Shown here: one piece after another, positions 17,019-25,175 of the stretch | How the letters are laid out: each line of letters starts with the position of its first letter | Numbering within the stretch: the stretch's first letter is position 1 | NCBI GenBank assembly: GCA_045599005.1 | Contig: JAZRVF010000001.1 | Location: 141,368 to 205,367, forward strand | DNA length: 64,000 nt | Reading direction: 5' to 3' | DNA from: Treponema_I sp045599005 | GTDB taxonomy: Bacteria; Spirochaetota; Spirochaetia; Treponematales; Treponemataceae | The notes under the pieces: generated by a model | Databases searched by the model: none | What the model was told of the DNA's origin: nothing | The model's input: only the letters and a program-made list of their open reading frames with translations | Made by a program: the position numbers and the translations under genes

Positions 17019-20000
17019 TTACAGGACTACATCAACAGTTATCTCTTTTATTCTGCCGTCACGGGCAAAAAGTGATTCTGTTTCCTCCGCAGTGAGGGAA
17101 CTGCCTTTTCTGCACTCAAGGCCTCTGTCAGTTGAAACTGCAATGGCAGGAATTTCTGCAAGCCGGTAGACAATCTTTGTTCCGCACCAGGTAAAGCAGA
17201 GTTTTCTTTCAAGACCATCCTCCCCTGATCTGATGAATTCGCTTTTTTCCAGAAGCCAGGGCATGAACACCGCTTTCTGGTCACGGACACAGAGCCCCAG
17301 TTCATTGAAACGGGCAAGAATCTCTTCTTTTACTTGCCCTGTCATTCCAGGCTGTTTCGCTCCCTGGGCTTTGGGAGTGTGAGAATAAGGGTCTGCAGGG
17401 AAAGCCCCATAAACTTTGGGACTTTTTCTGAAACTGAGTCCTTCCTGAATTCTGCGGAAAGCCTTGGCAAGAAGAGCCGCTTCTTTCCCAAAACCTGCTT
17501 CTTCTGCGGAAAGCGCATTTTCCTGGACTGCAAGCAGGAGTTTGGACACCATATGCCAGTAAATGCTGCCGATTCCTTCGTAGGCAAAGAAAGTCCCTGA
17601 ACGTCCTGTGAAGCTTCTGTGATTGAAGGTATTCTCATACAGTGCAAAAAGTTCTGCTTCTTCTTCAGCTGTGGGACGTCTGTCATCTTCAATGCCGGCG
17701 ATAAAATCCTTCAGCACGGTTCTGTTTCTGAATAATCCGTTGAAATGATAGATTCCGTTGCAGTCTTCCTTCAGATAAAGGCCGCCGGAACGTGCAATAA
17801 GTCCCCGGAGTTTTTCCACGTCATTCTTTGCAATGCAGTTTTTCTCAGCAAAATCCTTCAGTTTTTTGTCCGGATAAAGCATGTAGGCATTCTGCCGCGG
17901 CTCGTAAAGGGAACTTTCCGCAAGTTTTTCTGTCAGTTCCACTGCTTCTGATGGAGAAAGCAGTCCGCTTGAAAGAACCGCAACCTGTCCTTCAAGCATC
18001 GGTTCAAGATGCTCGATTTCCATTGAGGAATCATCGTGGAGCACATTGTAGGAATGAAAAAGTCCGTCCTCATGTCTGTTCCTGAGAATCGTATGTTCTG
18101 CGTGGCGGATGATTGCGTCCAGTGCCTGAACCAATGCCTTTCTGTCAGCCTTTACTTCCCCTGAAGCAAAACCATTGGAATACAGTTCTGTCCGCTCAGT
18201 CTCGAAAATTGCTCCCTGTCTGTTCATGAACTCAGTCCGTGGGGCTGATTCCGAGGCGGCAACTGTGCAGTCAGTCTCAGCGTAAAGTGTCCCCAGGTCG
18301 TGAAAACATCTGTAAACCGCTGCGGAAACCTCAAACTCTTCCTGTGGCGCATTTTCCAGAAGTCCTTTAAGGAACACAAGATATCTGTAAAGATAGCAGA
18401 GCGTCACCATGGAAAGTCCGTTTCCGGCCAATGCGTTGTTAGCGTCGTTCCATTCAGGACGCTGTGTGTTGAGCCAGATTCCTCCCCCTGCAACAAAATT
18501 CGCAGCCTTGCAGACAACAATCTGCAGGAGTTTTGTGATCATTGTGACCAGTGCCGGGTTTCCGTCTCTGTCAGCAACAAGTTTTGCGTCGCTTCCGTAA
18601 GTTTCGGCCTTCGCACAGAGATCCGCGTGAAGGGCTTTGTCAAAGACAATTGTGTTGTGCGGATTTCTGCGGATCTCCTCATAGGATTTGAGTCTGTAAG
18701 GAACATTCGCTGTGGAGAAAATCTTCTGGTCAAGCATTCCGTAAAGTTCAGAAGGAGAAATCATCCTGAAGAATTCAAGAAGTTTCTCAAGATAGATTAC
18801 CTGATGGTCGCCCCAGTAACCGATCTGCGCCCAGGGATTCGTCGGGTCCGGAACTTCCCAGTTAAGTCCGTCCTTTGAGATGTGGTAGGGATTGAATCCG
18901 TCAATTGTCATTGCGTTGAGGAACTTTGCCACCATGTTTTTCGTGTAGGAAGGATAAGACCAGGCCAGTGCCTCCCAGTTCTGGAAAATGTCACGCCAGT
19001 TGCCCTGATAGTTCAGGATCGGTTTTTTCTCTTCATCTTTCAGGATGATTGAAAACTGGTTCCAGGGGCGGCTAGGGTCCCCATGACGGCGTGAGAAAGT
19101 CAGCGGCATGTACTCAAAGAAAAGACGCATCAGCTGGGGATTGCCTGATTCTGAGACCGCAGCATAAAACTGACTGTATGGGACAGGATCCGACACTGAT
19201 GAATTCTGTCGCAGGCATTCCACAAGTTCTGCAGCCTGTGCCTTCAATGCCCTGTTTCTGATTCCTGCAAAGTCCACAAAATCTTCCGGTTTTATGAAGC
19301 CCTGGTCTGCAAAAATCCCTCCGCGCATAATGTTGAACATAACGTTCGCCGTGTGGTGGACACAGGCCATTCTGTCCGCTGTCTCCTGGAGTCCGTCGGC
19401 AGCGCCTACCAGCTGGTTCAGCAGCATTGATTTACCTTCCGCAATGTCTTCCGCAAGTTCCGAAACTGTGGTCTCTCTGTCCTCAAGGCGGCTTATCAGT
19501 CGGCCCACAGCTGAATGATCAAGGTTCGTGTCGAAAACCTGACACCATTCCTCGCTTTTTCCGGGTGCAATTGTCATGGCTCTGCAGATCCAGGCGGCAG
19601 GACGAGAACCTTCCGTTGTGTGCAGTGTTTCAGGGACGAATCCTCTGTCTCCACTTAAAGAATCTGCGCCAGAATCTTCCAACTCTCCGTACCAGGCTGC
19701 AAACTTTCTGGGAAGGGCCGGATCAAGATAAAGAGGTGAATTCCCGGTGAACCAGCAGCTGTTTGCGAAAAGTCCTTCGTTCGGTTCCGCCTTGTCCGAG
19801 ACGATTGAAGAGACTGTGAACAGTGCCAGGTTTCCGTCTTCAATCAGATCAGTCTTTTTGTAGGCATCAAGAAGAACGCTGTTGTCATTCTGGAATGCGC
19901 TTGTACAGCAGGCTGGAAGAATGTTTCGGGCTCCGTCAAGAAGGTGGATTCTTTTCTGCTCAGCGGTATTGTTGATTATGCAGACTGTGCGCACGAGTCC

Positions 20001-20465
20001 GAATTTCTCGCTGCTTGTCCATCCGTAGCGGAATGTAAGGCCAAGTCCCAGGTTTTCTTCCTCAAACCAGACATGAGTTCCGGTGACATTTTTATAGATG
20101 TTGCGTATAAAGTTTTTCCTGCCCCATGTCCCCTCACGGGAGCTGGTGAAAAAACAGGAGAAAGGCTCCCAGAATTCCAGGCCCTCTTTTCCTTCTGCAA
20201 TAATCGCTGTGTATGGTCCTGTGGAATACTTCACATCCTGAATCTTGTCAGCAGTGTAATAGGGAAAAATACTGTGGTTGCTGTCGCCCCGTCCCGCTGT
20301 AAGACCTCCTTTTGACCAGCAGAAGTTCCATACATCACTTGAACTTGTGACAGTCATGAAAAAATCATCCATCCGGTCAAAATTTGAAATTCTATAGAAT
20401 TCTTCTCCGTTCAGGGTTACAAAATCTCCTTTTACGGAAAACAGATCATCATTTGTGTTGGTCAT
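17019..20465 (-). CDS. Cellobiose-phosphorylase-like (alpha/alpha)6 protein
   Basis: A 1148-residue cytosolic protein with no signal peptide. It looks like the large inverting sugar phosphorylases (GH94 and the related GH149/GH161 class): an N-terminal beta-sandwich (LFSVKGDFVTLNGEEFYRISN), a linker, and an (alpha/alpha)6 barrel with RPEWNDANNALAGNG near residue 672. GH94 enzymes usually have D-W-N-D at this site; here it is E-W-N-D, so substrate and even activity are uncertain. The ATG at 20465 has AGAGG 6 nt upstream and lies downstream of a good promoter whose start site would fall after the next upstream ATG (20522), ruling out the longer form. It diverges from the ABC importer genes, suggesting action on an imported oligosaccharide. 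Confidence 0.75.
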   Translation of the reverse strand: MTNTNDDLFSVKGDFVTLNGEEFYRISNFDRMDDFFMTVTSSSDVWNFCWSKGGLTAGRGDSNHSIFPYYTADKIQDVKYSTGPYTAIIAEGKEGLEFWEPFSCFFTSSREGTWGRKNFIRNIYKNVTGTHVWFEEENLGLGLTFRYGWTSSEKFGLVRTVCIINNTAEQKRIHLLDGARNILPACCTSAFQNDNSVLLDAYKKTDLIEDGNLALFTVSSIVSDKAEPNEGLFANSCWFTGNSPLYLDPALPRKFAAWYGELEDSGADSLSGDRGFVPETLHTTEGSRPAAWICRAMTIAPGKSEEWCQVFDTNLDHSAVGRLISRLEDRETTVSELAEDIAEGKSMLLNQLVGAADGLQETADRMACVHHTANVMFNIMRGGIFADQGFIKPEDFVDFAGIRNRALKAQAAELVECLRQNSSVSDPVPYSQFYAAVSESGNPQLMRLFFEYMPLTFSRRHGDPSRPWNQFSIILKDEEKKPILNYQGNWRDIFQNWEALAWSYPSYTKNMVAKFLNAMTIDGFNPYHISKDGLNWEVPDPTNPWAQIGYWGDHQVIYLEKLLEFFRMISPSELYGMLDQKIFSTANVPYRLKSYEEIRRNPHNTIVFDKALHADLCAKAETYGSDAKLVADRDGNPALVTMITKLLQIVVCKAANFVAGGGIWLNTQRPEWNDANNALAGNGLSMVTLCYLYRYLVFLKGLLENAPQEEFEVSAAVYRCFHDLGTLYAETDCTVAASESAPRTEFMNRQGAIFETERTELYSNGFASGEVKADRKALVQALDAIIRHAEHTILRNRHEDGLFHSYNVLHDDSSMEIEHLEPMLEGQVAVLSSGLLSPSEAVELTEKLAESSLYEPRQNAYMLYPDKKLKDFAEKNCIAKNDVEKLRGLIARSGGLYLKEDCNGIYHFNGLFRNRTVLKDFIAGIEDDRRPTAEEEAELFALYENTFNHRSFTGRSGTFFAYEGIGSIYWHMVSKLLLAVQENALSAEEAGFGKEAALLAKAFRRIQEGLSFRKSPKVYGAFPADPYSHTPKAQGAKQPGMTGQVKEEILARFNELGLCVRDQKAVFMPWLLEKSEFIRSGEDGLERKLCFTWCGTKIVYRLAEIPAIAVSTDRGLECRKGSSLTAEETESLFARDGRIKEITVDVVL

Positions 20466-20518
20466 AAACGCCTCTGTAAAAAATTTTGCTGCCAGAGTAG
20501 GGGGTGACAACAGAAGTG

Positions 20519-20547
20519 ACATTAAAGGATGATTTTTGCGATGTCAA
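20519..20547 (-). promoter_or_regulatory. Promoter of the phosphorylase-like gene
   Basis: On the minus strand TTGACA (complement of 20542-20547) and TAATGT (complement of 20519-20524) are separated by 17 bp. Transcription would start near 20512 and leave a leader of about 47 nt before the ATG at 20465. Confidence 0.75.
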
Positions 20548-20635
20548 TTTTAGTTTTTGAAAAACAGAAAAAATCACACTTTTTTGAAATTTTTGATTCT
20601 AGCAGTCATGGGGTGGCGGACATATACTGCAAACC

Positions 20636-21616
20636 ATGAAGACGACAGAAGAAAACATTGAGATTAGAAAAACTCTGGGAAAGAAATCCTTCTGGACAAG
20701 ACTCAGAGAAGAAAAATATCTGCAGTTCATGGCTCTCTGCGGTGTGGTCTGGATGCTGGTATTCAATTATGCCCCTATGTACGGAATCCTGATTGCGTTC
20801 AAAAAGAACTACAAGATCACGACTCCGCTTTTCAGTCTGAAATTCCTTCAGTCTGAATGGGCTGATAAAGGCGGTTTTGCTCATTTCATCAATTTCTTCA
20901 AAGATGAAGAGTTTTTACCGATCATGACAAACACATTGGGAATCAGCCTTCTTAAACTGTTCATCAATTTCCCGCTTCCAATTGTTTTTGCACTGATGCT
21001 TAATGAGGTGCGCAATCAGAAGTTCAAGAAAGTTGTGCAGACAGTTTCCTATCTTCCACACTTCCTTTCATGGGTTGTGCTTGGCGGAATCCTTACCACA
21101 TGGCTCGGTGAATCCGGTCTGTTCAATGAGATACTGATTGATATGGGAATAATTGAGCATGGAAAGACATATCTTGCTTATCCTGAATATTTCTGGGCGA
21201 TCATTGTAATCAGTGACCTGTGGAAAGAATTGGGCTGGTCAGCAATCATCTATCTGGCGGCGATTTCCGGCATTGACCAGGAGATGTACGAAGCTGCCCG
21301 TGTTGACGGTGCAAGCCGCTGGAGACAGATCTGGTCAATCACACTGCCTTCAATCGCTCCCACAATCACAATTCTGCTGATTCTGCAGGTAGGAAGCCTT
21401 CTGAACACAAACTTTGACCAGATTTTTGTTCTGTGGAATCCGCTGAACTCCGAGCGCAGCAATGTAATTGACATCTATACATACAATACGGCCATGCGCA
21501 GCATGCGTTACTCCTACGCGGCGGCAATCGGTCTGTTCAAATCAGTGGTTGCTTTCATCCTGCTGTTCATTGCGAACCAGGTTTCCAAGCGGCTTAACGA
21601 CACATCACTCTTTTAA
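20636..21616 (+). CDS. ABC sugar transporter permease, LplB/YteP type
   Basis: A 326-residue inner-membrane permease of the CUT1 class with six predicted transmembrane helices. The N-terminus (FNYAPMYGILIAFKKNYKI) is typical of LplB-like permeases. The EAA-loop signature is EMYEAARVDGASRWRQIWSITLP near residue 220, the contact point with the ATPase. No ATPase gene is present, so it probably uses a shared MsmK-type ATPase. The likely substrate is a pectic or other plant oligosaccharide, by analogy with YteP/YtcP/YtcQ of B. subtilis and from the neighbouring pectin genes. A TATACT lies 8 nt before the ATG but no matching -35 is clear. Confidence 0.88.
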   Translation: MKTTEENIEIRKTLGKKSFWTRLREEKYLQFMALCGVVWMLVFNYAPMYGILIAFKKNYKITTPLFSLKFLQSEWADKGGFAHFINFFKDEEFLPIMTNTLGISLLKLFINFPLPIVFALMLNEVRNQKFKKVVQTVSYLPHFLSWVVLGGILTTWLGESGLFNEILIDMGIIEHGKTYLAYPEYFWAIIVISDLWKELGWSAIIYLAAISGIDQEMYEAARVDGASRWRQIWSITLPSIAPTITILLILQVGSLLNTNFDQIFVLWNPLNSERSNVIDIYTYNTAMRSMRYSYAAAIGLFKSVVAFILLFIANQVSKRLNDTSLF

Positions 21617-21636
21617 GGTAAAGGAAGGCGATTCTT

Positions 21637-22527
21637 ATGGCAGGAAAAACTAGAAAACTTGGCAGTGCGACAACTGCAGACTATGTACTGGTAGTCCTGA
21701 TGCTGATACTTTGCTTTGTGACATTGTATCCCGTCTGGTACACAGTGGTGATTTCCTTCAACGATTCAAGTGATGCGCTCCGTGGTGGAATCAAATGGTT
21801 TCCCCGCAAGTTCTCAATTGAAAGCTACCGCACTGTGTTCATGGATAAATCGATCATCAGTGCTTTCACGGTGACTGTCCTCCGTACATTGATCGGTACA
21901 GTTGCAAGCGTTTTTTTCACTGGAATGGTGGGATACGCTTTCTCAAAGAAACACATCATGGGTAACAAGTTCTATACGATTCTTGGAACCATAACAATGT
22001 TCTTTAACGGAGGACTGATTCCGTACTTCATTCTGATCAAGAACATCGGACTGTATGACAGTTTCTGGGTATACATCATTCCAGGACTGTTCAGCTTCTA
22101 CAATATGATCATCTTCATGTCCTTTTTCAGGGAACTTCCTCCCGGACTTGAGGAATCTGCAAAACTGGACGGGGCAAATGACATGCTGATTTTCATCCGC
22201 ATCGTGATTCCGCTCTCCATGCCGGTTATGGCCACAATTGCACTGTTCAATGGAGTGGGCCACTGGAACGATTACTTTACCGGCGTCATGTATATCAACA
22301 GAAGCAGTCTGCAGCCGATCCAGACATTCCTGTACAGGATTGTCGCTAGTGCAAGTGCTTCCCGTGCGGTTGTCGCACTTCCGGCCGGTATTTCAGCACA
22401 GCAGGTAAGTTCTTCCAGTGTGCGTCTTGCGACAATGGTTGTGACGACTGCACCTATCATCTGCGTATATCCTTTTATGCAGAAATACTTTGTGAAAGGT
22501 ATGATGATCGGCTCCATCAAAGGCTGA
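21637..22527 (+). CDS. ABC sugar transporter permease, LplC/YtcP type
   Basis: A 296-residue permease partnering the preceding gene, with six predicted membrane helices. LYPVWYTVVISFNDSSDALRGG near the start and KYFVKGMMIGSIKG at the C-terminus are characteristic of YtcP/LplC proteins. The EAA-type loop is GLEESAKLDGANDMLIFIRI near residue 170. It has GGAAGG about 8 nt before the ATG and a 20-nt gap from the first permease gene. Together they form the heterodimeric membrane channel of a binding-protein-dependent importer. Confidence 0.9.
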   Translation: MAGKTRKLGSATTADYVLVVLMLILCFVTLYPVWYTVVISFNDSSDALRGGIKWFPRKFSIESYRTVFMDKSIISAFTVTVLRTLIGTVASVFFTGMVGYAFSKKHIMGNKFYTILGTITMFFNGGLIPYFILIKNIGLYDSFWVYIIPGLFSFYNMIIFMSFFRELPPGLEESAKLDGANDMLIFIRIVIPLSMPVMATIALFNGVGHWNDYFTGVMYINRSSLQPIQTFLYRIVASASASRAVVALPAGISAQQVSSSSVRLATMVVTTAPIICVYPFMQKYFVKGMMIGSIKG

Positions 22528-22553
22528 TCAAAAGGAGACAAAACAGTTCATAA

Positions 22554-22580
22554 CCCGGATTGAGTAGGGAATGATCCGGG
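22554..22580 (+). promoter_or_regulatory. Intercistronic hairpin between permease and binding-protein genes
   Basis: CCCGGAT (22554-22560) and ATCCGGG (22574-22580) form a 7-bp stem with a 13-nt loop and no T tract. Such hairpins ahead of binding-protein cistrons often protect the highly expressed downstream mRNA. The next gene has a strong Shine-Dalgarno, fitting higher translation of the binding protein. Confidence 0.55.
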
Positions 22581-22625
22581 AAATGATAAAGTGAATTAAA
22601 GGACTTCAAACTCAGGAGGAATAAG

Positions 22626-24266
22626 ATGAAGAAGTTTCTTACAGTTGTTCTGATGCTCTGCATGATCGCAACATCAGTGGTTTTTGCCGGCGGCAAGAAA
22701 GACACAGCAAAAAATGCAGCTACAGTTGCTGGAACAGAGGACGTGCCCGGATGGACACTCAACAAAGACACACCTATCACTTTTGACTGGTACATCCACT
22801 TCAGCTGGTTTGCACGTCATTGGGGTGACTCTGAAGTTTCTAAATACATCACAGAAAAAACAGGTGTAAACATCAACTTCAATGTTCCTGCAGGTAACGA
22901 GGCAGAACGCCTTAACGCAATGATCGCCGGTGATGCACTCCCGGACCTGATCACACTGGGCTGGTATGAAGGCCAGGTTCCCATGATGATCGATTCTGAG
23001 CTGGTCTATGCAATTGATGAACTGGCTGAGAAATATGATCCTTACTTCTTTACAATCGCAAACAACGACAAACTTGGATGGTACACACAGCCCAACGGTC
23101 ACGTTTACGGTTACCCCAACTCATCATACACACCTTCTGACTATGAGATGTACCGCGGAAAACTCACTTCCAACGAGACATTCCTGGTCCGCAAAGATAT
23201 GTATGAGGCACTGGGATGCCCTGACATGACAACACCGGAGGGATTTGTTGCTGCTCTTGAAAATGCACAGAAAATGTTCCCCACTGTAAACGGCCAGCCT
23301 CTTATTCCTTTCGGAGCAAATGAATTCGGTGATGTAGGCTGTAACTCTTTTGAGGAATACCTGATGCACTTCCTGGCAATCGCTCCCGAAGAAAACGGAA
23401 AATTCCAGAACTTCGATGTGGGTCTTACAGAAAACGAGGAATATATCCGCTGGCTCAAGGCATTCCGCCTGGCACATGAGAAAGGCCTGATTCCTACGGA
23501 TGTGTTTGTTGACAAACGTTCACAGATTGAGGAAAAAGCTGCTCAGGGACGCTACTTTGCAATGCTGTACCAGAACTGGGATATGCAGGCTGCACAGAAT
23601 GCACGTTATGCAGAAGATCCCAACTCAATCTACATTGCAGTTGAAGGACCCAAAAACTCAAAAGGCGATGACCACAAACTGGCCGGAAGCGGTATCGCAG
23701 GTTGGACAATCACTCTGATCTCCAAAAACTGTAAAGATCCTGCCCGTGCAATGCAGTTCCTTACTTACCTGATTTCTGAGGAAGGACAGATGGATACAAA
23801 CTTCGGTATCCAGGGAAAACACTGGAACTACAATGCGGCAGGTATTCCTGAGCTGACTCCAGAACTTAAGGCTCTGGATCAGACTGACAAAAACAAACAG
23901 GAAAATGACATCGGTGTCCAGTACACATACTGGATGCTCATGGACACAGCATGGCAGGCTCAGTGGGGTGTTGAATACTCACCTTCTCTGGAACAGCCCC
24001 AGCTTTGGACACGTCCTTATGTAACTTCCTATGCTGCATATGACGGTCTTACACTGGAAGTCGGTTCTGACGAGGCCCTGATCTGTGAAGAATGCCAGCG
24101 CCGCTGGGGAAAAGTTCTTCCCTCTCTTATCCGTGCACAGTCTGAGGCAGAGTTCGACACAATCCTTGCTGACTTCAACAAGTATAAAAAAGACAAAGGC
24201 ATGGACAAAGTGATCGATGCCCAGACAGAACTGATGAATGCCAACAAGGCAAAACTCGGTATGTAA
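22626..24266 (+). CDS. Extracellular solute-binding protein for oligosaccharide uptake
   Basis: A 546-residue periplasmic binding protein of the large LplA/YtcQ type. A signal peptide (MKKFLTVVLMLCMIATSVVFA) is followed by GGKKD. Treponemal relatives often have a lipid-anchored Cys at this point; none is present, so cleavage by signal peptidase I is expected. Aromatic-rich stretches (WYIHFSWFARHWGD, FAMLYQNWDMQAA, QYTYWMLMDTAWQAQWG) suit stacking against sugar rings. AGGAGGA stands 6-7 nt before the ATG. It is the last gene of the permease operon and is bracketed by RNA hairpins on both sides. Confidence 0.9.
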   Translation: MKKFLTVVLMLCMIATSVVFAGGKKDTAKNAATVAGTEDVPGWTLNKDTPITFDWYIHFSWFARHWGDSEVSKYITEKTGVNINFNVPAGNEAERLNAMIAGDALPDLITLGWYEGQVPMMIDSELVYAIDELAEKYDPYFFTIANNDKLGWYTQPNGHVYGYPNSSYTPSDYEMYRGKLTSNETFLVRKDMYEALGCPDMTTPEGFVAALENAQKMFPTVNGQPLIPFGANEFGDVGCNSFEEYLMHFLAIAPEENGKFQNFDVGLTENEEYIRWLKAFRLAHEKGLIPTDVFVDKRSQIEEKAAQGRYFAMLYQNWDMQAAQNARYAEDPNSIYIAVEGPKNSKGDDHKLAGSGIAGWTITLISKNCKDPARAMQFLTYLISEEGQMDTNFGIQGKHWNYNAAGIPELTPELKALDQTDKNKQENDIGVQYTYWMLMDTAWQAQWGVEYSPSLEQPQLWTRPYVTSYAAYDGLTLEVGSDEALICEECQRRWGKVLPSLIRAQSEAEFDTILADFNKYKKDKGMDKVIDAQTELMNANKAKLGM

Positions 24267-24278
24267 ATGAGAATGAGG

Positions 24279-24322
24279 AGTCCGGAACTGCCTGCTGCTT
24301 AGAAGCAGTGAGACTCCGGACT
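24279..24322 (+). promoter_or_regulatory. Branched hairpin after the binding-protein gene
   Basis: AGTCCGGA (24279-24286) pairs with TCCGGACT (24315-24322), and an inner CTGCTT/AAGCAG stem stacks inside. No T run follows, so it looks like an mRNA-stabilising 3' structure ahead of the true terminator. Confidence 0.55.
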
Positions 24323-24359
24323 TTATCAAAGAAAATCTGATTAAAACCTGATTTTTATG

Positions 24360-24400
24360 AAAACCCGGATCATGAATCACTCACCTTGGTCCGGGTTTTT
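24360..24400. terminator. Bidirectional terminator between convergent genes
   Basis: AAAACCCGGA (24360-24369) pairs with TCCGGGTTTT (24390-24399), with A and T tracts on the outer sides. It can stop the rightward transporter operon and the leftward membrane-protein gene ending at 24415. Confidence 0.8.
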
Positions 24401-24414
24401 CTGTCTTAATTTCT

Positions 24415-24903
24415 TCAGATGATTCCTGAGAAAAGGGCGATCAGAAACTCAAAGGTAAAAATCGTAAGTGGTGTCAGCACGGAAAAAGCAATGCGGAGAG
24501 GTTTGGAATCTGTGCTGCTGAGAAATTCCAGTTCCCAGAAAAAAGTTGCCAGCACCATGATTACAACAAAAAGTGTAAGAAGGATTGCATAGACTGCGCC
24601 GGATGCAATCTCATCATTTCCTGAGGTTATGACTTTGTAGCTGAGAATCACTGCGCTCTGCAGAAAAATCATGGCTACAATGAAAAAAGGAACAAGCGCC
24701 TTGATATTTGACTTTATCAACTTCCTGCTGCTTTTTCCTTTCTGTGTCAGTGCCAGAAAACCGTTGACTCCCAGAAAGATTTTGTACCCGAAGGAAAACA
24801 GGAATCCTAAAAACCAGATCGGGGTTGAAATGAACATTCCGGAAAGAATTCCGGTGATAAAGGAAAAAATCCATGAATAAACATAGTTTTCTTTTTTAAG
24901 CAT
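24415..24903 (-). CDS. Small integral membrane protein of unknown function
   Basis: A 162-residue protein with four predicted transmembrane segments (about residues 8-50, 72-95, 102-125 and 137-160) and a basic cytoplasmic loop (QKGKSSRKLIKSNIK). The overall pattern resembles Yip1- or DUF1282-like four-helix membrane proteins, but no diagnostic motif was found. It lies alone between the transporter operon and an intergenic repeat cluster. Its promoter would be within or next to those repeats. No function is proposed. Confidence 0.75.
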   Translation of the reverse strand: MLKKENYVYSWIFSFITGILSGMFISTPIWFLGFLFSFGYKIFLGVNGFLALTQKGKSSRKLIKSNIKALVPFFIVAMIFLQSAVILSYKVITSGNDEIASGAVYAILLTLFVVIMVLATFFWELEFLSSTDSKPLRIAFSVLTPLTIFTFEFLIALFSGII

Positions 24904-25003
24904 GCCTTATTGTAGCACAAATAAGAAAATGAAAAAATCCTGAATTTTCCGGTTGTGGAGGCATAAAAACTGTTTTTCAAAGCCACCGTCAAACTGCGTG
25001 TTC

Positions 25004-25145
25004 TGTCATGTTGAGCGGAACGAGCGCAGCGCGAACACTTGTGTCATCCTGAGCAATAAAAAACGAAGTTTTTTTGTCGAAGGATCTTAATCACCCTCTT
25101 CTGTCATGTTGCCTGCAATGAACGCAGTGAAAAAAGCCTTCGACA
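25004..25145. repeat. Cluster of three TGTCAT..TGAGC intergenic repeats
   Basis: Three related units start with TGTCAT at 25004, 25042 and 25102. The second is the best: TGTCATCCTGAGC, an A/T spacer, then GTCGAAGGATC. The first has TGTCATGTTGAGCGGAACG and the third TGTCATGTTGCCTG with AACGCAGTG and a final TTCGACA. They resemble the TGTCATCCTGAGC...CGAAGGATC short repeats found between genes in many bacteria. They fill most of the gap from 24904 to 25175, downstream of the pectin operon, and no ORF is seen there. Confidence 0.7.
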
Positions 25146-25175
25146 CTTCCCCGTGAAAACCCTGTTTCCCGTGTA

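Noticed and set aside
20466..20522. N-terminal extension of the phosphorylase-like protein
   Set aside because: The predicted transcription start (about 20512) falls downstream of that ATG, and the later ATG has a Shine-Dalgarno.
22531..22560. Extra small gene after the second permease, behind AAAGGAGA
   Set aside because: No ATG, GTG or TTG occurs at suitable spacing before an in-frame stop.
25004..25145. CRISPR-like array
   Set aside because: Only three divergent units with unequal spacing and no cas genes; better seen as dispersed intergenic repeats.
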